From NCBI RefSeq assembly GCF_014839835.1, contig NC_071632.1:20044487-20108486 (forward strand): 64,000 bases of DNA. The letters are read 5' to 3'. Below, piece after piece: positions 25,001 through 37,000 of the stretch (position 1 is the first letter of the stretch; each line of letters opens with the position of its first letter). Both the position numbers and the translations under genes were made by a program. The stretch is from Dryobates pubescens. Its lineage: Eukaryota; Chordata; Aves; Piciformes; Picidae. The notes under the pieces were generated by a model. The model did no database searches. It saw nothing but the letters and a program-made list of their open reading frames with translations, and was not told the DNA's origin.

Positions 25001-28000
25001 TCCAAGGGAACAAATGACAGGCCAAGAGGAAACAGCCTCAAGCTGCCCCAGGGGAGGTTAGGTTAGACCTGAGGAGCAAGTTCTTCATGGCAAGCACTGT
25101 CAAAGCCTGCCTCAGGCTGCCCAGGGCAGGGGGGGAGTCCCCATCCCTGAAGGGGTTTCAGAGCTGTGGAGGTGTGCTGAGGGCCATGGCTTAGTGGTGC
25201 CCTGGCAGTGCTGGGGTAACAGTTGGCCTTGGTGACCTTAGAGTTCTCTTCCAAGCAAAACTACTGTCTGGGAGCAAGTCCATCCAGGCAGTCTGAAAGA
25301 GGGCCCCAGGCTTCTGCCCGCCGCTCAGAGCGGGCCTGCTCTGCCTCCCACGTACCTGCCTGCCAAATGGACGTCCCCAGATCCACCTGAGGGGACTTTG
25401 TGGCACCAGCAAATCCCAGGGCATCTTCTAGAAACTGCATCTTCTTGCTAAACTGCATCTCCAGGATGGGGATAGCCTCTGGCATCCTGGCTGAGAGGAG
25501 CCTGTAGGAGGTGTCAGGCCTGCCGATGAACCTCTGCCGCACGCTGACCTCGTAGGGCGAGTGAACTCGGATGTCGTCCACCTCCCGGGACTCAAACCTG
25601 TGAATCACCTGGGAGCTGCAGTCACTGATCTCCAGCCCAGAAGCAAAGAGAGTGAGCTTCCCTGGCTTGACATTGGAGTCTGTTCTGTGGGTGATAATGA
25701 CTGGAATTCTCATTAGGACTCCTTCCTGGTTCTTGGGGTCGGAAACTGCGGCGGTTTCCTTTGGCTTGGCTTCCAGCGGAGCTTTCCAGAGCCTGCTGCT
25801 GAAGGGCCACCAAGAAGGAGATTCCAGCTCAGTCAACAACCTAGCAGAGGAAAGAAGAGTGAGTGAGGAGAGTGGGAGCCAGCAGGAGGCTCCTGCTGCC
25901 CCACCAATTCAAAGCTGGGGACACCAAGGTCTCTGACATGCTGGATCCAGCCCTCTGCTGTTTTGCTCCTCAGCCCTATGCACACAGAATTATTGTCAGG
26001 CCTGGAAGGGAGCTCAAGGCTCAGCCAGCTCCAACCCCCTGCCATGGGCAGGGACACCTCACACCACAGCAGGTTGCTCACAGCCACCTCCAGCCTGGCT
26101 GCAAACACCTCCAGGGATGAGGCTTCCACCACCTCCCTGGGCAGCCTGTGACAGGCTCTCACCACCCCCATGGGGAACAACTTCTTCCTAACATCCAGTC
26201 TCAATCTCCCCATTTCTAGTTTTGCTCCATCCCCCCCAGTCCTATCCCTCCCTGACACCCTCAAAAGTCCCTCCCCAGCTTTCTTACAGCCCCCTGCAGA
26301 TACTGCAAGGCCACAATGAGGTCTCCTCAGAGCCTTCTCCTCTCCAGACTGCACAACTCCCTCAGTCTGCCCTCACAGCAGAGCAGCTCCAGCCCTCTGC
26401 TCCTCCTCGTGGCTCTTCTCTGGACACCTTCCAGCACCTCCAGATCCTTCCTGGCACAGAGGCTCCAGAGCTGGACACAGTGCTCCAGGTGTGGTCTCAG
26501 CAGAGTGGAGCAGAGGGGCTCCTGCTGGCTGTGCTCCTCTTGCTGCATCTTCACCAGGAGCCATCCATTGCACAACACAGCAGGTCCTCCTTTGCCAGTG
26601 CTTTGGGATCTCACTGTTGTGGTGTGAGACATCCAGCTCCCAGCTTGGACTCCTCCAGGTCACTTTACACCCATCTGCTCTTCAGCTAACGCTGCCCTTC
26701 ACCCTCACCCTTCCCCCTGGCCACCACTGCCTGTTTCTACTCCTTGGCACCCCAGCCCCACAGCCTGATGCCACCTCTTGCTTTGTCCCCAGCTCCCACA
26801 GCCAGTTACAACAGCAGGGCTGTGAGGCTGAAAAGCACAGCAGAGACACCTAGTGCCTGCCTCACCACCAGTGCTGGTGGAGCTGTCTCCAGGCTGAATC
26901 TCCCTCTTGCAGTGCAAGCCATCAGCCCTTGTCCTGTCCCAGCAGGCCCTGCTCAGAAGTCTGTCCCCAGCTTCCTGCTCAGCCCTTGGAGCACTGAAGG
27001 CCACCAGAAGGTCTCCCTGCAGCCTTCTCCTCTCCAAGCTGAGCAAGCCCCAACTCTCTCAGCCTGGCCTCCCAGCAGAGGGTTTCCAGCCCTGCCAGCA
27101 CTGCTGTGGCCTCCTCTGGCCCTGCTCCAACAGGTCGCTGTCTGTGCTGTACTAAGGACTCCAGAGCTGCCCCAGCACTGCAGGGGAGGTCTCTGCAGAG
27201 TGCAGCAGAGGGGAAGAATCCCTTCCCTCCACCTGCTGCCCATGCTGCTGGGGCTCAGCCCAGGACAGGGCTGGGAGCACAATTACCAGCTCATGTCCTG
27301 CTTTTCACCCCCCAGCACTCCCAAGTCCTTCCCCACAGGGCTGCCCTCAGTGCTTCCTCCTGCACACCACCTGCTACACATGCACAAAGCATCAGAACAC
27401 CTCAAGAAGCAAGCAGAACATGGCTTCAGTGATGGCTCCTGGGCTGCACTGCAGCCTGCAGGCCAGAGGAGCAAACTCTCCATGCTGCAGATGAAACAGA
27501 CTCTCAGCTAACATTTGCTCATTGCCTTCCTTTATTTTTCCTTTCAAAATCAAAGCATTGAGCTCTTCAGATTCCTGAGGACAAATAATCCCTCCCAGTG
27601 CATCTGAACCCAGCCCAAAACTCCCTTCCAAAAACAATGAGCAGGGATTTGTTTCCCTCCTCACCGTTTGTTGCTCCAGAGCTTTCCAAGCTCTGGCTGA
27701 AGCTTTCAGCTGCCTTGGCCTTCCATGAAAGGGGCTGGAGAGTATCACCAGAGCCATTGTGAAATCAACACTCCCTTTCAGACATGATAGCCCTCTGAAA
27801 ACAGAGCCTGCTTCCAAAACCAACTCGTTTGAATTTTGTTTGTTTCCCCATGCAGGTGTAAGAGCTTCCACAAAGACACTCAGAGCTGCAGCTCCTCCAA
27901 AGGCACCACACTGCTCCCCAGCTTCACCCTCTGCTTTGGACTCAGCACTGCTGAGGCCACACCTGCAGTCCTGTGTCCAGTTCTGGGCTCCTCAGGTTAG

Positions 28001-31000
28001 GAAAGATGTTGAGATGCTGGAAGGTGTCCAGAGAAGGGCAACAAAGCTGGGGAGGGGTCTGGAGCACAGCCCTGGGAGGAGAGGCTGAGGGAGCTGGGGT
28101 TGCTTAGCCTGCAGAAGAGGAGGCTCAGGGGAGACCTTCTTGCTCTCTGCAACTCCCTGCAGGGAGGTTGTAGCCAGGTGGGGGTTGGTCTCTTCTCCCA
28201 GGCAACCAGCACCAGAACAAGAGGACACAGTCTCAAGCTGTGCCAGGGGAGGTTCAGGCTGGATTTTAGGAAGAAGTTCTTCCCAGCAAGAGAGATTGGC
28301 CATTGGGATGTGCTGCCCAGGGAGGTGGTGGAGTCCCCATCCCTGGAGGTGTTTAGGAAGAGCCTGGATGAGGCACTTGGTGCCATGGTTTAGTTGATCA
28401 GATGGTGCTGGGTGAGAGGTTGGACTGGGTGATCTCAAAGGTCTTTTCCAACCTGGTTAGAACCCATGGCAGGGGGGCTGGAACTGGCTGATCCTTGAGA
28501 TCCCTTCCAAGCCTGACAATGCTGTGATTCCACCAGAACCAGATGTACCAAAGCCCATCACAGGCTTCAACTCCTAGTGGAAGTGAACACTTCAGGTTCC
28601 TCAGGGACCTGCATGGATCTGCCCCACAAATTTTAGGTACAAACACCACCAAGCCACCAGCACTGCTTAGCTCAGAGGTTGCTACAGTACCTGTCTGCCA
28701 CATCCATATCCCCTTCGATCTTGTTGAGTCCTCTCATGATGTTATCAAACTGCTCCCCCTGGTAATGCAGCACCTTTGCTGTGTCCTCCAGACGCTTCTG
28801 GGAGCCAGCCAACAACCCTGTCAGCTCTTTTCCCTTTGTTGACTGCAAAGCTGCTGCTTCTGCTCCTCCACCTTGGCTTGAGAGCAGCTGCTCCCTCCAG
28901 AAGTGCTCGAGGATGTTGAACACCACATTCCTGCTGGGTTGCAAAGAGCTGAACCAATGCTTGGTGCTCTTCTCCAAGATGGTGAGGGAGCTGAAGATCA
29001 GATTTGAAGATTCCTTCTTGATCTCACTGATACTAGAAAGGTGGAAGTTGACCAAAAGCTCCCCAGTCTTGTCAGCTCTGAATTTGATTGCCACAGGAGT
29101 CAGTGAGAGCCTGCCAGAGACCCATTGTTTGGTGGTGTCCAGGTAGTAAGAACAGGGCCAGCTATGGATCCGGAGCTCTTCGTTCATCAGCTCCAAGTTC
29201 AGAGCCTCCTCTTCAAGAGCAATGCCCTCCAAGCCAGAAGGAGAAGCTTGAGTCAAAGAGAAAGAGGGAAACAAGACTGATTAGCAACACAAGCATTTTG
29301 GTTGGAACAGACCTTTAAGACCAAGTCCAACCATTAACCCAGCCCCACACCAGGTCACCACCAAACCACATCTTAGCACCACATCTACACTGCTCTGAAA
29401 CCCTTCCACCACTGCTCTGGGCAGCCTGGGCCATGCCTTGATGACCCTTTCCATGAAGAAACTGTTCCAACCTGCCCTCCCCTGGGGCAACTTGATGCTC
29501 TTTCCTCTTGTCCTGCCATTTGTTCCTTGGGAGAAGAGACCAAGCCCCACCCGGCTACGACCTCCTTTCAGGGAGCTGGAGAGAGCCAGAAGGTCTCTCC
29601 CCAGCCTCCCTTCCTCCTGGCCCAGGTCCTTCAGCCTCTCCTCACAACACTTGTGCTCTAGACCCTTCAGCAGGTTCATTGCCCTTCCTTGGATTTGAAC
29701 ATACCTACCTCCACATCCACCCAAACCCAAGGCCATCAATGTTGATCTACAATGGCAGCAAGTAGCTGGCACTTCCCCTTCCACTCTGCCACCTCAACAC
29801 CCAGGCATGTTAAAGAGACCCCCCCAGAATGCCTATCCAACACATTCAGCAGTGCAGGTGAGACCAACATCCCTATTGAGCAGGCCTCACAGTCATCAAA
29901 GAGCAGAAACACCCAGGCACAAATGGCCAGCTCCACCTCAGAGCATGGCTGCTGGTCTCAGGAGAGACTTGCAAGAACACCTCACAGAGCTCCAGTGGTG
30001 TCCAGAACTTCTGCTAGAACATCCCTGCCAAGCTAAACCCTCCACACCTGTGGTATTTGTTGTGTGAAGTATTTGTTGTTGCTCAGTTGCTACCAAGACT
30101 GGAAAGAAGAACTGGAAACAGCCTCAGAATGCTGCTGGGAAAACCTTGCCTGACCCCAGGGGGAGTTAAGATGAGAAAGATGCCACAGTGGTGCTGGAGG
30201 AGGTGCTGCTGGCCTGGCATGCAGACCCACTGCACACACATGGAGTGCAGCAAGCTGGAGCAGCAGAATCAGAACAGAAGCAGGACTGACTCTGGTGACT
30301 CAGCATGAAGGGACACAAGCTTCAGGGCAGTGCTGGCCTCATGGCAGCTCTCTGCCAGGTCCTGTTTCCCCATGCTGTCATTTGATGACACACTATCAGT
30401 TCCCTAGGACTTGCTCATGGAATCCTAGCAGGAAAACAAAGAGCAGTCACATGCTGAGGCCTGGCTGGGGACACCAAACCAATCTCAACTGTAGAATGGC
30501 ACATCAGATCAAATGTGTATGAATGATACCAAACTAAATCAAACACTGCTCTGATGAGGTCCCACCTGGAGGATGGCAGCGAGGTTGGAGCTAGATGATC
30601 CCTTCCAACCCAAACCAATCTATGATCCTATGAAGGTCTAGAAAATATTAGTAGAGTAGAATAGAGTAGAGTAGAGTAGAGTAGAGTAGAGTAGAGTAGA
30701 GTAGAGTAGAGTAGAATAGAATAGAATAGAATAGAATAGAATAGAATAGAATAGAATAGAATAGAGTAAAATAGAATTAACCAGGTTGGAAAAGACCTTT
30801 GGGATCATCCAGTCCAACCTATCTCCCAACACCATCTCATCAACTCAACCATGGCACCAAGCACTCCATCCAGTCTCTTCTTAAACACCTCCAGGGATGG
30901 TGACTCCACCACCTCCCTGGGCAGCACATCCCAATGGCCAATCTCTCTGTCTGGGAAGAATTTCTTCCTCAACTCCAGCCTAAACCTCCCCTGGCACAGC

Positions 31001-34000
31001 TTGAGACTGTGTCCTCTTGTTCTGGTGCTGCTTGCCTGGGAGAAGAGACTAACCCCCACCTGGCTACAACCTCCCTTCAGGGAGTTGGAGAGAGCAAGAA
31101 GGTCTCCCCTAAGCCTCCTCTTCTGCAGGCTAAGCAACCCCAGCTCCCTCAGCCTCTCCTCCCAGGGCTGTGCTGCAGACCCCTCCCCAGCTTTGTTGCC
31201 CTTCTCTGGACACCTTCCAGCAAGTCAACATCTTTCCTAAGCTGAGGGCAAGGTTATTTCTTTCCCCATCATTTGCTACATGATTCCATCATTTGGAGGA
31301 AAAGCTGAAAGCTCTGCTCTTGATTTCTGCATGTGGCAGGAGGCTGCTCTTCTCCTGCAGCAAGATAAGATCAGACAGCTCAGATGGAGAGCAGTTATTT
31401 TCCCAGCCCTGCCTGGGCTCTGCCAGTAGCCAATTACTGTAATTTCTATTCCAGTGTTATTTTCCTGTCACAGAGGAAGAAACAGGGAAAAGAAAAACAC
31501 TTTTTAACCATCAAATATTTCTGCAAAGAAACAGCCAGCAGCAGTGGGATTCCACACCAGGCAGGAGCAGCAGAAGGGCTTGGAAAGGATACTTCAAGTG
31601 GCATCCAGTAGGGATACAGAGTTATGTGCTAGTGATATTTACATTTCTTGTTCCTGCCAGTGGCAGTTTTGCACCTGACAGAGGTGACACTGCTGGTTAA
31701 ATCAGTGACAGCCACAAACTCAATCTTGTTACAGCTTTCCTAATCAGGGTTTACAAATCACACATCCAAAGGAAGTTGAACTGCTTGGCACTGCCAAGCT
31801 GTGAAGCAAAGAGAAGAGTCAGCAGATGATAAGCTAAAGCAAACATCTCAGAATCCCAGGGGGGGTGGGCTCAGAAGGGACCTCTGGAGATCTTCCAGCC
31901 CAATCCCCCTGCTAAAGCTGGCCACCCACAGGAGCACAATGCCCAGGTGGCTTTGGAATCTCTCCAGAAAGTCCACAACCTCTCTGGGCAGGCTGGGACA
32001 GGACTCCAGCACCCTCACACCAAAGAAGCTTCTCCTCTCAATCAGATGAACTTTCTGGGTTCCAGTTTGTGTTTGTTGCCCCTTGTCCTGTTGCTAGGCA
32101 CCGCTGACAAGAGCCTGGCCCCATCCCCTTGCCCCTCATGGGTTCTTTAGCTCTTGCTGGGCATTGGTCAGATCCCCTCTGTGGCTGCTCTTACCCAGGC
32201 TCAGCAGGCCCAGGTCCCTCACCCTCTTCTCCTTAGAGATGCTCCAGTCTCTAAAAGCTTTTATTATACCCTCAAGCTCCTCACAGCCTAAATATTTCAG
32301 AGGCAAACAAAATTTCACAGTATCACCAAGGTTGGAAGAAACCTCAAAGATCATCAAGCCCAACCTGTCACCCAGCACCTCCTGACTAACTAAACCATGG
32401 CTTCAAGTGCCACATCCAATCCCCTCTTGAACACCTCCAGTGATGGTGACTCCACCACCTCCCTGGGCAGCACATTCCAATGGCCAACAACTCTTTCTGT
32501 GAAGAGCTTTTAATAGGTTGGACTTGATGATCTCTGAAGTCTTTTCCAACCTGGTTCATTGATTCTGTGATTCTGGATGCTCCCTCCATAGCCAGAGCTT
32601 GTCACTGCCCATATGTCCTGGCACAGACTTTCACAGGCCACTTGTGCCACAAGGAACCAAAGCAGAACAAAATGTGAGAGAGATTATGGCTGTAGAGGAA
32701 AGCACTCTGCCAGCCCTTTTGGCTTTGAATTAGGCAACTCAAGAAGACTTGTGGCTGCTGCCTGCTTAGCCCAGGGAATTTGAAAGGCTTAACTCCCACT
32801 GTAGGTTGGGGAAATTCAGGTGGTCCAAACCAGCAAGAAGAAAGAAGGTTCATGGTCCTGATAAACCTATTCATGGCACCACTATGTAAGGAGGGAAGAG
32901 GTTAGGATAGTTTGGGTTTGGAAAGAACCTTAAAGGTCACATAGTGCAAAGCTCCACTGCAGTCAGCAGAGACTAGCACAGGTTGCTCAGAGTGCCAGAC
33001 AACCTGATCTGGAATGGTTCCAGGGATGGGACATCTTCCACCTCCATGAGCAACCTGTGCCAGGCTCTCACCATCCCCCGTGGAGAACACTGTCTTCCTT
33101 CTCTAGGCTGACAGTGACTCCCCCACCTCCCTGGGCAGCACATTCCAATGGCTCACAAACATCAGCAGGCTGCTCACAACAAGCTGTTGCCCAGAGATGT
33201 TATCTTATAAACACAGATGAAACCAAGACACAGAAAGATTGTAAGCCCTGGAGAAGATCCCAAGAGAAACCTGAGCAGGTTTCTGAGCGCTGGCTGCTGG
33301 GCCGGGCGCTGCGGAACAGAATGTGAGTGAAAACCAACTCCCAGGCCTTGCAAGCAGCAACAGCAGCCTCCACCCAGGCACAGCCACAACTCCTACCAAG
33401 CAAGACAGCCTTCAAGGTTTGTAAAAATCTCCTCCTGGAGCCCATTTCTCACATGCTGAGTTCCTCAGACTCCATCCAAGCACCACTAGCTCCCCCCCAA
33501 GGCAGCGCTTTTCCCTCAAGCCTGCTCTCTGCCACCAAGGCTGTGGAATATTCATGTCTGATGCAGTCTCCCAACTAGAGAGAAAATCCCCATCCTCCTA
33601 AACCATATCCCAAGCTCCTTACCTCTATCTGTAGATGCAGAGCCCTCAGGCAGCACTTTAGGGGCTGCTGCCTTTACAGAGCTGTCCATCTGTAGGCAGA
33701 AGCTTTTTGCCTGAGTATTCTTCTCTTTTCACAGTCCAAAAGTGGAGGGAAAACCCCTTGAGGATGAAGTAAATCTCCTACTGTGCCCTCCACCAAAAAG
33801 AATAAGGCCTAAAGAACAGAGAATGTGTCTTTAACCCTGGATCTAAGAGTGAAGTAAGTCCTCTCAGTCCAGCAGGAGCAATGAGGCAGTCACTTGGCCT
33901 GTGGTATGTATGTGTATGTGCCCTGGGTCTCATGACTTTTGACTCACCTGAGAGCTTCACGGCCCTGCCTGAGTCAGCTCATTCCTGTGCCTGAGGCCAG

Positions 34001-37000
34001 AGCTTCCAAGTAAAAACCTCTCTGGTAATTAAATCTATTCATTCTTCTCTTTCTTTCCTTTTCTGTCTCTCTCACAAAGAAATGTATACCCTGCAGAAAT
34101 CCAGGTGTACAGAAGGATAACCAAGGTTGGGTTTATTCAGCCAGGAAACCAGGCATCAATGGTGCAGAACACAGCTACTGCTCTGGACATTCAACAGCAT
34201 CCTGTGATTGGACACAAGACTCCCGTGCCAGAGGGAAGGGATCTGACCAGACCTGGGCAAGTTGGAGAGCTAGGGATGTGTGAACATCATGGGGTTCAAC
34301 AAGGCTAAGGCATGGTTCTGAACCCAATCGAGACAGGATGGGGATGAAGGGCTGGAGAGCACCCCTGTGGAGAAGAAGCTTGGGGGTACTGGGGATTGAG
34401 AAGCTGGAGATGAGCCAGAACCAAGCACTGCTTGCCCAGCCCCAGCCATGTCCTGGAGTGATCCCCAGCAGTTTGGACAGCATGTGGAGGGAGAGGATTC
34501 TGCCTCTGCTCTGCTGAGATCCCAACTGCAGTGCTGTGGCCAGCTCTGGAGTCCTCAGCACAGACAGGGACCTGTTGGAATGGGGCCAGAGGAGGCCACA
34601 ACAATGGTGGGAGGGCTGGAAGTCCTCTGCAGGGAGGCCAGGCTGAGAGAGTTGGGCTTGGGCAGTCTGGAGAAGAGAAGGCTCCAGGGAGAGCTTCTGG
34701 TGGCCTTGCAGTATAGGATACAGGAAGAATGAGGAGGGCCTCTTTATCAGGGGATGCAGTGCTGGGACAAGGGCTAGCAATGAAGCTGCCAGAAAGAGAC
34801 ATTTCCACTACATGCTATGAAGAAATGACAAGAGAGACCGGCCCAGGCTGCCCAGAGAGGTTGGCAGATGCCCCATCCCATGAACCATACAAGCTGAGGC
34901 TGGACAGGGCTCTAAGCAACCTGCTCCAGTGGAAGCTGTCCCCACCCACGGGCTTGGAACTAGATGATCTTTAAGGTCCTCCCCCACCCAGCCCATTCTG
35001 TGGTGCTGTGATGATTGATGTGCCTCACTGCTCTGCTCCTGCTGAAGGAACTCCTTGTGCTCAAAGGCTTGGACTATTCACAGATTTGTAAAGCACACCT
35101 GCCACAGATCAAAACATTCCAGTGCTCCCATCAAGAAAGGAAAAAACAAACCCAAACCACCACAACAAACAGAAAAGAAACCACAACAAACCTTTTGTAA
35201 ACCCTTTAGAGGGTCACACCAGGAGGAGGGTGGGAGAAAACCAAAACATAAACAAAGGGCTTTAAATACAATCAAAGATAGGTTTATAAACTGGAGAAGG
35301 TTACAGTCATGGATGCAGTGGAAGAGGAAGAGGCACCTAAAGGACTTCACAATAAATTCCTTCATAGTTTGATTGATTCACAACAAATTCACCATCAGTT
35401 CCTCCATTTCTGTTTTAAGGAACATATGTTTGCCTCCAGAGCAGATGACACATGCAGTCTCTCCCTATCTGGCCTTCCCAACATCAACACATTATCCACA
35501 GCCTGTTTATCACCATTTTTTTCAGCCATCAGGTTGTCTTCTTGACTCCCCCCAAACCCAGGGCAGTACCACACAGAGCAGCACAGAGCAAGGACTTGGG
35601 ATGAAGAGACTGGATGGGGCACTTGGTGCCATGGTTTAGTTGATCAGATGGTGTTGGGCGATGGGTTGGACTGGATGATCTCAAAGGTCTTTTCCAACCT
35701 GGTCTGGTCTGGTCTATTCTATTCTATTCTACTCTATTCAGTTCTATTCTATTCTATTCTATTCTATTCTATTCTATTCAGTTCAGTTCTATTCAGTTCA
35801 ATTCAGTTCAATTCAATTCAGTTCAGTTCTATTCTATTCAGTTCAGTTCAATTCAGTTCAAATCAGTTTAGTTCAATTCAGTTCAATTCAATTCAGTTCA
35901 GTCCTATTCTATTCTATTCTGTTCTATTCTATTCAGTTCAGTTCAATTCAATTCAATTCAGTTCAACTCCATTCCCTTCTCTCACAGAGCTGTGGATTCC
36001 ACTTCCGGCAGCGTCACCACAGCACCCCATAAATTCTTTTGCTCACACACAACTCAGTTGGCTGCTTCTATAAAAGGGAGGTGACTCAACCCCTCTTGTG
36101 AAGTGCTTTTGAGCTCACTCCATGAAATGGAAGTGTCCCCAACAACCTCAGGTGTTACTCACAACCTGGGGTGTGAGGAGACGCCACGGACACTGGGAGG
36201 TGCTGCCAGCTCCCGGTGCCTTCCCAGGCTCCAAAACCTCAACCACAGATTCTCATCCTCCCTTGGTCAACTACCAGCAGAACACTTCTGAGTGCATTTC
36301 TGCCAGGTGGTGGTGGTGGACTATGTTTCCTCCTCCTTCATGGCTGGTCACAGGACCACAGGATCTTCTGTGGTGTGAAAAGATCTTTCAGATGATCAAG
36401 TCCAGCCATTGCCTAACTCTAAACCATGCTAAACCATGGGGGGTTATCCATCCCCAAAAAACAGGGATGATTGGGTATCAGGCACAATCTATGTACTGAA
36501 AGAGTGAGGCTGCCCAGGAAGAGGTGAGGGAGTCACTGCCCCTGGAGGTGTTCAAGAAACAAGCAAATAGAATAGAATACAATAGAATAGGGTAGGATAG
36601 AATAGGGTAGGGTAGGATAGGGTAGGATAGGATAGGGTAGGATAGGATAGGATAGGATAGGATAGGATAGGATAGGATAGGATAGGACAGAACTAACCAG
36701 GTTGGAAGAGATCTTTGAGATCATCCAGTCCAACCTATCACCCAATACCATCTCATCAACTAAACCATGGCACCAAGCACCCCATCCAGGCTCTTCCTGA
36801 ACATTTCCAGTGATGGTGACTCCACCACCTCCCTGGGCAGCACATCCCAATGGCCAATCTCTCTTTCTGTGAAGAACTTCTTCCTCACATCCAGCCTAAA
36901 CCTCCCCTGGCACAGCTTGAGACTAGAATAGAACAGACCAGGTTGGAAAAGACCTTTGAGATCCTCAAGTCCAACCCACCATCTAATCAACTAAACCATG

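Noticed and set aside
35990-36020. ETS-like cacttccgg as an alternative SNAP47 promoter
   Set aside because: A single motif without CpG enrichment or a nearby donor is not enough.
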